Assembly (NCBI RefSeq): GCF_963678635.1
Contig: NC_087071.1
Span: 9,721,842 to 9,785,841 of the forward strand
Origin: Symsagittifera roscoffensis
Lineage: Eukaryota; Xenacoelomorpha; Acoela; Convolutidae
Length of the DNA: 64,000 nucleotides
Reading direction: 5' to 3'
The position numbers and the translations under genes were made by a program. Numbering within the stretch: position 1 is the stretch's first letter; the number at the start of each line of letters is the position of its first letter. Below the pieces are notes generated by a model. The model worked only from the letters and a program-made list of their open reading frames with translations, was not told the DNA's origin and did not search any database. This document shows, in pieces, positions 33,501 through 44,824 of the stretch.

Positions 33501-35243
33501 AGAACTGGCGGCGGCGTGGGAGGATGTGTCCCACGCGTTGAGGGGCTTCTACGAGTTGGCAGACATCCTCATTGTATTGGACGAGGTCCTCTTGCTGGAG
33601 ATATCAAACTTCGCCAGGCAACTCAAGCTCAGTCCGGCTATAGGGGATGATCATCCAATAGTGACTCACCTGACGGCCAGCCTGTGGTTTCGAAGCATGG
33701 AGTTGACTATCACAAGCTCCACCAGTAAGTCTAGAGGGCCGAGCAATGAAAGGAAGAATGTGGCCGCAGCGGAGAAGCAGCTGGAGTCGATGGTGTATCG
33801 ACTGACACAAGAGAGAGGCAGATGGCCCTTCCTGACACCAAGATTGGAAAACGCTACGGAGAAGACAAGAGAGGATGCCCCACCTCTTGTGAAGCAAATC
33901 TGGGATTTTGTTGAGAGCAGCTGGAAGTGGCCGAGAAGAGGGAAATGACGGTGGCCAGGGAAATGACGGTTCGTCACAGCGGCCAACGAGGTCACGATTG
34001 GAGGATTCTGAAGGGAGCACGCAAGGGGTGAGCTGAGGACGAGGAGGGATCACGAGATTCTTGAGTTCTTGAGTCCTTGTTGGGGAAAGGAGTTCATGGC
34101 TGGAGTGTACAGCGCAAAAGAGACCATCTTTGGAGCCTTTATACAGGAAATCTTGAACATGCCCATCAGTCTGTTGTTGGCACTGTACCTGGTTTACCCG
34201 AGGTACCTGTTCAATATGGGCCCAGCGTACATGTACAGTCGGGGCGTGGACACACTCCGGATTGACGGGTATTTGGCATTGGTACTTCTAACCCATGGGG
34301 AACTGATGTCATTTCATCGGCTAATGAAATACGGAGAGCCCCTGTCGATGGGAAGAACACACTCGAGTATTGATACCTATTCGTAAAAGTGTGCTGCCGG
34401 ACTAAAGACGCTGCTAGTGCAGTACCTCCTGATGCAAAACCGGCACCTGACTGGTGAAGAAAAGAGCCCGAAGACGCGAGATGAATGGAGGAAAGTGAAT
34501 GGGGGCTTGCCTCTGTTGACAGACCTGCGCCTGGCCATGAGATCGGACCCCATGGGGATGATCCGAGGGCTAGAGGAGGTCGTAACCTGCATTTATGGAC
34601 CAGCCGTGACGTACGCGTTTCCAGATCCTCTGGTGACATCTTATCGCTACTCAGTGACCCACTTGAGCCTCATAAGCATACTAGATGGGACGACACTCAA
34701 TTGGTGTCAGCAGGAGGTGCTAAGGGAACAAATGACCAACACGGTGCTCTTCGGAAAGGTGAAGGATCCGGAGTTGGTGATATACAGTTTCCGAGGACAA
34801 CTGCAGTGTAGGATGGGAGGTAAACGCGAAGGCCCCATCGAAACCTACTTCAAGTTCTGGAACCTAAATCCCCTGACAGCAAGTGGACAAAAGATCTTGA
34901 GAATTCCCGCATGGAAGAAAAGCTTCGAGTTGGTGAAAAGGGAGCTAGAGGCGATACTGGAGAAGGAAGTCCTACCAGCAAGCATTCCAGAGTTTCCAAC
35001 TGTGAGGAGAATGACCCTGGGGATGAACAGCTCCCTGGTGGTCCCGCCGTCCCTGTTCGCGAGAGCAGCAGCCGAAGAACAACAGAGGGAGTTCATCGAT
35101 GGCTGGGATCCCATGTTCATCGGCTACACTGCAGCAATTTATTTTCATACTAGCGATGCGAAAATAAATTCATGGACAACTCAAGCCAAGAAAATGAGAG
35201 GCTCGATGTCCCCGAAATTCGAGGTGCGAGAAGTCTTGAGATG
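30527..35243 (+). pseudogene. Second giant reading frame, first part, copy 1 (SGNH hydrolase)
   Basis: Starts at ATG 30527 (MADRFWKSMPSALKRPTLDE), matching copy 2 at 52541. It holds the same blocks as copy 2: an N-terminal domain, a coiled coil (MKRELERTQRERNKANLDRD), the SGNH motif set (GDSLLR near 31776, GTND near 31922, DGIHF near 32211) and the second SGNH-like block with GMNDHLHATGF near 33204. Stops or shifts occur near 31577, 31958, 32245, 33100, 33500, 33940, 34384 and 35242, so no long protein is made. The catalytic motifs themselves have not changed. Confidence 0.88.
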
Positions 35244-37531
35244 ATGTTTGCCACGAGAAGATACCGGGCACCTTACTGACTGGAGCAAGTGGAGATGAGA
35301 CAGGAGGGGAAAGAGCTGGATGCAGCAGGCCCATTGTATGTGGCTCTGACAGAGTAAAAGAAAACGGGTCCAACGACACCATCACCCCTATCGGTGGGCA
35401 CCCCTGGGGATAAAAGGAGCGGCCCTGTAGAAGATCGATTCAGGAGGATTCTTGAGAGAAGAGGAGTAGAATCGGGAGAGGAAAGTATGGACGAGACTCT
35501 CAGCGAGGCAGGAGAGGATATGGAAGTGGGAAACACACCGGAGAAAAAACCATCAGAGGAGGAGTTCACCACTCAAGAACTGTTGAAGGATCTGAGCGGA
35601 GAAAATTGGGCAGACACTGCCACGCCACCTCTGACCTCATCTCTCCGCAAAAATCTAGAGTTACCACTGACGAGCGAGAATCCTAACATGGGGATGATTT
35701 TCCTGAGCGCAGAAAGAAGGGAGAAGAACACCTTCGAGGGAAACAGGGATGCTTTCCTAGGCACTCTGGATGAGGACGCTTGGCGAGAATTCTTGAGCGA
35801 TTTTAATCGAGAAGTGAATGACGAGACCACATTGGATGATTTCAAGGAGGAGCTGTGGGACACGGTGGTGAAATTCGGAGAGCTTGTCCTGATGGGGACA
35901 GGTCTAGAGGAGAAAGCTAGAGGAGAACTGCTGAGAAAGATGGTAGAGTTGAGGAAGGCATCACGGAAGACCAAAGAAGACAAATGTGAAGACAGCTCTA
36001 CTCTGAAACAAAAAACTGACAATAAAATAATTGAAAGTGTAAGGGGGGATAAGGTCAAAACTAGTAATTTAATTAAAAGTACTAATATCCCTAAGTCTCG
36101 AGCAGGGGGAGGCAAGAGTTGGAAGGGTTGGATGGAGACAAAGAAGTCAAATCAGTGATGATAACGACAACGCCCCCGAGTAAAGACGTGAGGACTCGCA
36201 AGAGGAAGAGAGACGTGGAGGGATTGGGCAGTCCTTCAGCGGATGCAGTCTCGGAGAAAAACTTGAGAGAGACGACCCCCATGGTTCTGGCACGATGGAA
36301 GACAGCAGCCTACAAGAGTAGCTACGAGCCAAGGAAACTGCTCGACGTAGAAAGAGAGATGGAGATCCCCTCCAGCTCAACAACGGAAGAAGACTTCAAG
36401 CCTCAGAGGACAAAAATGAAATGAGGTTTGACGAGCGGGCAGACATGGGAAAAGGACGTCGGCAAAGAATGGGTCTCAAATGAACACCAGGCCACTGGGA
36501 AGCAAGTGACTAGCGATCCTCTTGAGAAGAATAAAACGAGGAACACCTCCCGACCGTGGTGGGTGGCCCTGGAAACATTGCAGGAATTGGAAGACTGCCT
36601 AAAGAAGCTCGACAGTGGAGTGTCACGGAAACGACGCAACTGGGCTACCCAGCAGAAGGCTGACATCAACAAATTGGAATTGGGGAGCCAACTGAAGAGG
36701 ACTTGGCAGAACTTGTTGAGGGATCATTTTGAAGAAGCGATGAGAACATCCTCATCGGCATCGCCGTTGATGGCGAATCCCTTCATTAGAACCACAGGAC
36801 AACTGATGTTCGCGTGGAGCCTGTTGGGAATAGAGTTAGAGACACTGACTTCGTACGATAAGTTGAAATTGGGAGGCAAGAATCTAGAGGTGTATCGAGT
36901 ACTGATGCAACACGTTGCTAGGGACAACTCAGGCTTGAGTCTGGCAAGGAGGAAAGATGCTACCTGTTTCTTGAGACGGATAATGATGACTGATAGTACC
37001 ATCCTAGCATGTCACCAGAGAGCAATCGGAAGCAAGACGGTGGAAAGGAGAGTCTCCGCAGTCATCTTGAACGTGTACCAGAGTACTGGGATAGAAAAGG
37101 AGGATGGTTCTAGGCAGTCTCTAGAGAGCCACAGGAAGTTAGATGAGATACGGAGATTCTACAACTAGAAGTTCGAGGAGAAACACGACGTACACCGTAA
37201 CTTGGCTTCGTCAGGGGAGTACTTGAAACCCAACAAAAAGGGAGAGTACCAGTATGTGTCTGGAGTGATGGGGATGGCATACAACCCTTTCTTGGACTCG
37301 GAAGCCGGAGGCGCCCACAGATACTACGAGGTGGCGGAGCTGCCGAAGTTCTGGACAGAGAAGATAGTGGAGATAGACACTGTAGAGAGAGAGAGACCTA
37401 GCCTAGGTTTGATTCTCGAGAAGACACCAGAAGTAAAAAGTGTGCCGCGCTCAAGTAAAAGAGTCGAACTAAAGATGGGTAACGGGAACGGCATGTTGGC
37501 CACGAATCTGGGAGTGGTGTGGAAAAGGTGA
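35244..37531 (+). pseudogene. Second giant reading frame, middle part, copy 1
   Basis: Corresponds to 57240-59610 of copy 2. At the point where copy 2 has a TGA (57395) this copy reads through (GAG GGG AAA GAG CTG). At the next junction one open frame (37202-37531) links the end of the middle part (AYNPFLDSEAGGAHRYYEVA) to the start of the last part (ELKMGNGNGMLATNLGVVWK). So the boundaries seen in copy 2 are mutations. Local damage includes a TAA near 35355, a frameshift near 36115, a TGA at 36422-36424 and a TAG at 37166-37168. A basic stretch TRKRKRDVEGL (near 36195) resembles a nuclear localisation signal. Confidence 0.82.
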
Positions 37532-38199
37532 CCATCTTGGTGGTGAGCACTATGCTGGCCCTACGATGGATTGAAGAAAATTAAGCAAAGTATCGGGAAT
37601 CGAAGACGCCAACGGTAGAGTCGATTCACGCAATAGATTACAGCAGGAGACTTGAGTTGTTCGAGACCGCATGCAAGGTGTTCGCCATGCCAATGGAAGT
37701 CAGACACGTGTGAAGCCGCTTGAGGTTCTTTCCTTGATTTCGCGCGACGTTAACGTCCTGGTTATACATGGTAACGAAGGATCACATGAGGAAACATCAA
37801 AAGGAATATCGACAGTTCCAGGCCGAGATAGGACCAGATGCCTTAAAGAGACCTCTGCTGACCCATCGAAATGCGATCACGACGGGGAGGAAGAGAGTGG
37901 GTAGAGTATCCAAAAACAACACTAGAGCGAGGGAGTCGATACTAGAGGAAGACCTGGCGAAAAATGTAAGCCTGAGTCTTCACAATTCCTTCTGTTTGAA
38001 CCGAGAGTCGAAGGTGAAGCGCTTACCGAATCAAGCGAAGAGATTGCAGGAGCAAAGGGAGTGGGTGCGGTCCTATGAACAGCTGAAGGCTTGAGAGGAG
38101 ATTGTGATCAGCTCCGATGATGAAGAGGCACTATTGAAACAGATCACAGTGTCAAATATATCTGGGTCTGGTACCTCGAGGGCGATGAACACGAGGTGA
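37532..38199 (+). pseudogene. Second giant reading frame, last part, copy 1 (internal deletion)
   Basis: At about 37525 the sequence jumps from GGAGTGGTGTGGAAA to AAGGTGACCATCTTGGTGGT, losing about 1.1 kb present in copy 2 (roughly 59610-60720). The rest matches the C terminus of copy 2, including VTKDHMRKHQKEYRQFQ and EIVISSDDEEALL, with stops at 37582, 37711 and 38092. The terminal TGA at 38197-38199 is equivalent to the end of copy 2. Confidence 0.85.
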
Positions 38200-38637
38200 G
38201 CCGGTGGCTCAAAAGGAAATTCTAGAGTCTTGAGTCTTGAGAGGGAGGGGGCTCGAGGGTGAACTCGGATGAAATCTGGGTTCACCAAAAAGAAATTTTA
38301 ACAAATGAGATATTGTTATTAATATGCTATATCTATTATATAAATCAAAATGCTGCATGACAATTTCCTGATTGAATAGGACAAAAGAAATTTTAAATTA
38401 CTAGCTTGAAAAAGCGAGAATTCATAGGTGCAGGAGTGTGCAGATTTTGATTGCTGTTTATCGATAGTGTGAAAATTTTACATGGTTGTGAATTTTGGGG
38501 TGTAGATAAACTCAAGTCTGCTGCAAACTTCTGTAAATGACCACTGGCACTGTATCATGAGTAACACTCGGTTTTCTGGCAATTCACTGACAGACGGCAG
38601 CATGCGATGAGGACATCGATCTTGAGTCCGGGGAGTA
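38200..38637 (+). other. 3' untranslated region of copy 1
   Basis: Non-coding, closely similar to 61398-61842 of copy 2. It contains a purine run GAGAGGGAGGGGG (near 38238) and ends GAGTCCGGGGAGTA directly before the LTR. The short GGGGAG is the only purine tract next to the LTR, so the plus-strand primer site is not obvious. Confidence 0.6.
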
Positions 38638-39188
38638 TGTGCCAGTCGGTCATATCTGGAAGTTTGACCTTGAGGGACACGAATATACGTGATTCTGGAG
38701 TGAAGTTTTTTTTTCAAAATTTCGAATGGAGCCTGTCATGCTCAGTTTTCTCGCGACAACTGAAAACATAAAAATGAAAAATCAGAACGACCGAATTTAC
38801 AATTGCGGGAAAATACTTAAGAAAGCAGCCGGAAATTGCTATTCGCAATTTCTAGTTACAAAATAAGACACGAGTAGAGCCGTCTTATCCTGAAATAGGA
38901 GGCGAGATAATCACGAGAGAAGAGTGCAATTATTCGAACTGAACCAGAGTGAATCTTCAATGGAAAGGTGGACAGCTGGAGTTTCCCAATGGTTCAGACT
39001 AAAATTTCAATTCTAGAGTCTAAACTTATTTCCTTTATTAAAACTGATTAGTATTGAACTACTCAAGTTATTATATTTAATTCTCGAGTTGCTCATCAAT
39101 TTAATTACTCCCTATTCTCGGGTGTGTCGACATTTGAGTTCCAAATTTAGTTTTCTCGAGTTTTTTTATCATTGTTTCATTATTGAGA
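38638..39188 (+). repeat. Truncated 3' LTR of copy 1
   Basis: Starts TGTGCCAGTCGGTCATATCT, about 97% identical to the 5' LTR by eye. Similarity becomes poor after CTCGAGT at 39161 and is lost by about 39188. The missing part includes the AATAAA signal and the TTACA end. This copy therefore has no functional 3' terminus. Confidence 0.85.
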
Positions 39189-39340
39189 CAACAAATTCCC
39201 GGCCGCTTCCAATTTGGTCTAGAGGTAAGGTGGGATTCCGGATTCAGGTCGACGGGAGTTCAAGTCGAATTGCAAATTTGGCGATTTCAAGCCGAATTTT
39301 TTTAAAAATTCCAGAATGTTGAATATTTTGACTTTCTTTA
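39189..39340 (+). repeat. tRNA-like / possible SINE fragment
   Basis: TGGTCTAGAGG at 39215-39225 fits the internal A box of RNA polymerase III genes, and GTTCAAGTC at 39258-39266 fits a B box, at a plausible spacing. The flanks do not fold into acceptor or T stems, so this is not a working tRNA. It may be the head of a tRNA-derived SINE. No tail or target duplication was found. Confidence 0.3.
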
Positions 39341-39706
39341 ATATTCTTTGCCTTTTTAAATTTTGAGCCTTTGATCAATGTTTATTATGCTTGCGAATAG
39401 CAAGTGTTATCAAATCGGAATACACTTTTTTTGGGTTAGCTTGTATAACAGAGTCATGTCAGGAGATAACAAATACGTCTGAGACGGCAAAGGTCCTGGG
39501 CTGGACTCTGACCTTGACCTGTTGTTTTTTCAAACGGGAATCATTAGTTTCAAAAAAGTTGTCGGCTCATTTTTTGTCTGCTTATATTTGGTTGGCTGAG
39601 TTGCCACATCTTGGAGTTTTTTGCTGTATGTAGTTTTCATTGTAGTTGCTTTCTATATTTTCGATTACTTCTGCAAGTTGTAATTCTACAAAACTTGACT
39701 CCGTAT

Positions 39707-39748
<42 letters not shown>

Positions 39749-39749
39749 A

Positions 39750-39794
<45 letters not shown>
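39707..39794 (+). repeat. (GTA)n microsatellite
   Basis: About 29 GTA/TAG units, interrupted once near 39748. On the opposite strand it reads (CTA)n and lies just downstream of the LINE remnant that ends at 39844, so it is probably that element's 3' tail. Translated frames over it (poly-Val, poly-Ser) are not genes. Confidence 0.9.
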
Positions 39795-39843
39795 GGCTTT
39801 TGTGCTCGTAGCACAAGGGGTTTCCCCCTGTCAGTTTTTCGTT

Positions 39844-40620
39844 CTATAGTGAAGTTTTACTTCTACAGTCATTCATTGTGCAATCGCAAGCAATTCTCCA
39901 TGTGCACTTGTTCATTTGTTCGTAGTCTTTCTCAAATTTACTCCAAAATAACCTTAATATTCGCTTCTTCAGTCTGCTTGTTTCTCTCACGTCAATTTTG
40001 ATCACATTCGCTAGCCGACATGTTTGGTAAAAGAATTCGTCCTCCAAAAATTTCTTTTTCGGCCTCTCGAGCTGAAACATACAACCGCGCGAGGAACAGG
40101 AATACAATGGAACGTTCAACATGTCGACATCGTAATTTTTTCGATAAAATTTTTGACAGCAACAGAAGGTTGTTGATCTGTATATAAATTGGCAGTGGCA
40201 ATAGTGAAATTTCGATTAACCGATCTTTGTACGAATCTATATGCGGAATTATCCATTTAACTATACGCCTTTGCACATTTTCAAGCTCCGTAATAATGTA
40301 TTTACTCAATCCATAACATGGACTTGCGTACGTGAGTATTGGTACGATCATAGATTTATACAAATCCAGTTTAGCTTTTTGTCCAAGATTCGATACGCTT
40401 CTTTTTATCATGTGAAAAACACAAATTGCTTTGCAGCAAACTTTATTTATATGCAAATTCCATTTTAAGTCACAGGAAAGCATGAGCCCCTAATCAGATT
40501 GAGTTTCCTCTGTTTTAATCGATTCGTTTCCAAAAAGCAATCGTTTTTCGTTTTTGGACATTTTAATTAGGCAGCATTTATCCATATATATTTCTCTTTG
40601 TAATAGCTGAAAAATTTTTC
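39844..40620 (-). pseudogene. LINE (non-LTR retrotransposon) RT 3' end
   Basis: Minus strand. From about 40620: IYMDKCCLIKMSKNEKRLLF, an in-frame stop, then LSCDLKWNLHINKVCCKAIC and KLDLYKSMIVPILTYASPCYG, the typical thumb region after the RT palm of jockey/CR1/RTE-like elements. LENVQRRIVKWIIP follows. A frameshift near 40060 leads into the tail (FFYQTCRLANVIKIDVRETS) that ends LINE proteins. The RT palm is absent, so this is a 5'-truncated insertion, usual for LINEs. Confidence 0.78.
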
Positions 40621-40893
40621 TGACTAAATGATTTCGTCTTTTTATTTATTGGCTTACTAGCCTAATATCGGGTCACTCAAGGGAATCATCATACGTATAC
40701 TTTCCTCCAGATCGCACAAAACGTTAAAAATCTCAGAAAAGGAATTTATAGTTTTTCAAGGTTTCAAAGTTTTTCAGGACAACAAATTTATTTTAGCTTG
40801 ATAGTTGTTTTTGAGTTTTCTTTAAACTTCGTCGATTGTTTATGATGTTGTATTTCCGCGAATACAACATCAGTCCAGAACACATTTTGAAGT
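40621..40893. other. No feature seen
   Basis: AT-rich sequence between the LINE fragment and the MITE target site. Nothing was recognised. Confidence 0.4.
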
Positions 40894-40901
40894 GTTGTAA
40901 T

Positions 40902-41389
40902 CAGGGATTTCAATACAATATCAATATATTGAGCTCAAAATCAATATCTTCCATTCAATATCAATATCAATATCAAATAGGATGAAATTTCAATATCAAT
41001 ATCAATATCAATATCTAAAAGCTCAATATCTCAATATTATCACTATTTTAAGATACCAGAGACCAAATTCAATATTGAATTTCGAAATATATAATTAAAT
41101 TTGTTTAGTTTTTTTTGCATGCCTTCTTTGATTTATAATCAGTGTTCATGTAATACCTCTTTGAAAGAGGCTCTTTCACATTTCAGAAACTTTTTATCAC
41201 CATTTGTTTTATGTGTATGTGTTAAAACGTCACGTTTCAAGCAATGATACAAAATCCGTTTTTCTCAATATCTACAAAAAATTCAATATCAATATCAATA
41301 TCTAGCCTTCAATATCTCAATATTAAAAATTCAATATTGACATCGTCTCAATATTCAATATCTGATCATTCAATATATTGCAATCCCTG
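40902..41389. mobile_element. hAT-type MITE with 8-bp target duplication
   Basis: Ends are CAGGGATTTCAATA (40902) and the complement of CAGGGATTGCAATATATTGA (41389). CAGGG ends are typical of hAT elements. The flanks are GTTGTAAT (40894-40901) and GTTGAAAT (41390-41397), an 8-bp duplication with one mismatch. The interior is filled with AATATC-type repeats near both ends and encodes nothing, so it would depend on a transposase made elsewhere. Confidence 0.78.
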
Positions 41390-41565
41390 GTTGAAATTGC
41401 GGTTTCTTCAAAAAAATTTCAGTTTTTTGGACTTAGTGAATCTCCTTTTTTATTTCTTTATGCTAACTGGAATGCTATGTTTGGGGTATCGCAAGGTTTT
41501 TCGTGTGCATATTCTCTGCATTTCAAAATCAGGTTGTTTTTAAGAGCGGATGTTATCCATAAAAA

Positions 41566-42451
41566 TGTGCCAGTCGGTCATGTCTGGAGGTTTGACCTTG
41601 AGAAACACGTAATTTTGGAGTGAAATTTTAATTTTAAAAATTTCGAATGGAGCCTGTCATGCTCAGTTTTCTCGAACCAACTGAAAACGCAAAAATCAAA
41701 ATAAGAACGACCGAATTAACAATTGCGAGAAACTACTCAAGAAAAAGGCAGGAAATTGCTATTCGCAATCTCTCGATACGAAATAATCAGAGAGTAGAGC
41801 TGTCTCATCCTGAAAACAGGAGAATAGAATACAGACTTGAGAAAGGACGACTATTCAAACGGAAAGGAGTGAACATTCAATGGAAGAGTGGACAACTCGA
41901 GTGTCCCAATGGTTCATTCAGAAACTTTGATTCTTGAGACAGAACTTACTTCTGTTGTTAAAACTAATTAGCATCAAAATTATGTAGTTATATTATTTGA
42001 TTCTCAAGCTGCTTGTCTCTTAGTTACTCCTCATACTCAAGTGCATCGACATGTGAGTTCTCAATTTAAATTTCTCGAGAGTATTTTATGATAGTTATGT
42101 TGAGATAAGGCGAGTTTTAGGTTGATCCATCTGAAATGGATCAAAGTTCCACTGTCCAATAAAAAGTAACTAAGCGGATTGTTCCGACCCGGTTTTTAAT
42201 GGCGTTCATGTATTTTGGGTATTTCGAGACCCAAGCATGGGGACGTTTTTATTTCTAGAGTGGGGGGGTATTTTGGTAGTGGCCTTTAAGCTGTAACGGG
42301 TTCCAGTCTCATGTCGCAAGCGAACCGAATTGGCTCCGACCGTTCTTGAGGTAGAAAAACACAAGAGATAGTGTCCCTGACTCTTGAGCCAATGGTTATA
42401 GGGCCTATTTTTCTTAAGCCTCATGTGTGACTACAGTAGACGAATGTTACA
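41566..42451 (+). repeat. 5' LTR of copy 2
   Basis: TGTGCCAGTCGG...GAATGTTACA. It includes the palindrome GATCCATctgaaATGGATC (42124-42142) followed by AATAAA at 42158-42163. The conserved hairpin block is slightly decayed (GGAAATTGCTATTCGCAATC). Ends were fixed by comparing the two LTRs of this copy. Confidence 0.95.
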
Positions 42452-44824
42452 TAGTGTTTTTATGGCGCTCCTGGGTGTTTTTACGACATCATGACTACGG
42501 AGTCGAACCCACTTGACACAGCTCCGGGCTACATGCCCATTCTAGAGTACCGGTGGTACGGTTCAGCGGGGACGTGTAAAACTTCCGGTTGTACCGTGAT
42601 AGCTTTTTAAGAAAACTCAAGAAAACTTCCTGGTACGCTCTCCGAACGAGGCTTAGCTAACCGAGTGAAGGGGGGCAACTAGGGGGACAAAAACAGGAGC
42701 AAAAAAGAATACAAATAGGAACAAAAACCATAAAACGAAAAAAAAGACAGTGACTTTGATACCAAATTAGATGGATCAAACCTTTGTATTAATTAAATAG
42801 TATACACATACTGTTTTATAAGACCGATCGTTTCGATCAATCTAGCAATTTAAACCAGTGACTTCAGTAAGGTGCCCGAGTGGGGGGCGTTGTTAAGGGT
42901 TTTCAGATAGATTGCGACCCAACCGGACCACTAGGAGACTTGACTGGAAAGGGTGACCAGTCGAGTGGGAAAGTGGTTCACAAGGATCGAAACGGACCAC
43001 TAGGAGACTTGATTGGAAGAGGTGACCAGTCGAGTGGGAAAGTGGTTCTGCTGTCAAGAGCAGAACAGAGACAACCAGCACAGGACCACTACAAGAGGAC
43101 GCCCAGGGGTGTTCTCGAGTCGAGCAACGGGTATCGTTAGAATCCACATTACATTATGGGAAATAAGTGTAAAATTGGATAAGCGGAGTCCCATTGTTTT
43201 GAGGCAGTTTTTACTCAAGCAGGCCTGGAAACAGGTCTACGGTTTTCTCTCGAGAGGTTTAGCACCCGGCGCTTAAGTGATTTTTCGGCTTAAGAGGGGG
43301 GCTAAAGAGGGGGGAGGTTAGTAGGGGGGCTGGTTAGGTTAGAGGTTGGCGGTTGTAAATTGTAAAAAGGGGGGAAATTAGAGTAACTAATTAATCGACA
43401 TCGTTGATTTAGTTACACTAGCCATCAACACGCGTTGGTAATAATAGGTGGATATCCAAAATTTAATTCGAGTTAAGATTGGTACGTTGGTTGGATTGGT
43501 AGGGGGGAACGGATATAGAAAGTTTTTGTGATACCCCATAAAATCGCTATTTCGGGGAGGAAAAATTGTGGGGGGAGGAAAAAGCGTTTTTTTTTTAATA
43601 TATATTGTTGCATTTTGGTGAGGATTTGCGATTGGTTTTTATACGAACAGGTGATCACAAGATACCTGCGCACAGGTTTTGGTTTCAAGTTACTTGGAAC
43701 ATAGAAAAAGATGTAATTCAAAAAGGGGGGTTAGCATCTGGCCATTAAGAGAGGGTTTTTGGGAAAATTTTCACTAGAGCTTGAGTGGTGGTACAAGGTA
43801 CAGTGAATCAAGAAGTCCCTACAACGAAGAAGAAAGAGATCCGATATCCAGACATTCAGTGACGAGTCTTGGGACAGTACCAAAGAAGTCTTGGGACATT
43901 GCAGTCTGGGGACAGTCTTGGGGCAACACAGTCTTGGGACAGTGCAGCCTTGGGGCAGTCTTGGACCAGAGCAGTCTTGGTACGAAACAGTCTTGGGCCA
44001 TTGGTCTTGGGACGTTATTCTTGGGACGTTAGTCTTGGGACATTAGTCTTGGGGCGTTGGTCTTGGGCCATTGGTCTTGGGACGTTAGTCTTGGGACGTT
44101 GGTCTTGGGACATTAGTCTTGGGACGTTGGTCTTGGGCCATTGGTCTTGGGACATTAGTCTTGGGACGTTGGTCTTGGGCCATTGGTCTTGGGACGTTAG
44201 TCTTGGGACATTAGTCTTGGGCCATTGGTCTTGGGACGTTAGTCTTGGGACGTTGGTCTTGGGACACTAGTCTTGGGACGTTGGTCTTGGGCCATTGGTC
44301 TTGGGACGTTAGTCTTGGGACGTTGGTCTTGGGCCATTGGTCTTGGGACATTAGTCTTGGGACGTTGGTCGTGGGCCATTGGTCTTGGGGCGTTAGTCTT
44401 GGGACATTAGTCTTGGGCCATTGGTCTTGGGACGTTAGTCTTGGGACGTTGGTCTTGGGCCATTGGTTTTGGGACATTACTCTTGGGACGTTGGTCTTGG
44501 GTCGTTGGTCTAGGGACGTTGGTCTTGGGACATTGGTCTGAGGATACCAATAAGAAGTACTAGGACAACACTGAATAGTCTTGGGACGGTAGAGAGAAAG
44601 TCTTGGAACAGTATTAGGAAGGGGGTACTATAAGAGTACTAAGTTAGGCTGAAGTAACCAATTATAACAACACATTCCCTATCCTAACCTAACACATAAA
44701 AGTTTTCAAAAGTTTAAGAAAAATTGTTTTTAGCGAATTGTCAATTTCTTTTTACTTAGAGTTTTTAACCTTAGAGTAGAGATTTTGTAGATAATCATAC
44801 TGTAAATAATAACAATTGTAAATA
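42452..44824 (+). repeat. Leader of copy 2 with 69-bp and 14-bp tandem repeats
   Basis: A candidate primer-binding site TGGCGCTCCTGG lies at 42463-42474. Two 69-bp units start near 42927 and 42996. A 14-bp minisatellite at about 43864-44613 uses units GTCTTGGGACGTTG, GTCTTGGGCCATTG and GTCTTGGGACATTA. The sequence before gag (ATTTTGTAG near 44783-44791) is shared with copy 1 and could be an acceptor, with the gag ATG the first ATG after it. Long frames over the minisatellite are repeat translations. Confidence 0.88.

Larger units (their letters stand above)
18118..39188 (+). mobile_element. Giant Ty3/gypsy-type LTR retrotransposon, copy 1 (~21 kb)
   Basis: Order: 896-bp 5' LTR, leader with tandem repeats, gag, protease, RT, RNase H, integrase, macro-like domain, spacer with acceptor-like site, second giant reading frame, short 3' region, and a 3' LTR cut off after about 550 bp. 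RT, RNase H and integrase come in the Ty3/gypsy order. Copies 1 and 2 share every block but each carries its own damage. The two LTRs of copy 1 differ at about 17 positions over 520 bp by eye, so it is older than copy 2. No target duplication can be checked because the 3' end is lost. Confidence 0.9.

Noticed and set aside
39611-39849. Poly-Val and poly-Ser ORFs
   Set aside because: Translation of the (GTA)n microsatellite.
42490-42520. tRNA-like GGGTTCGACTCC in the leader complement (also near 16170 and 19050)
   Set aside because: It contains a T-loop-like string but no matching stems or acceptor arm, so not a tRNA gene.
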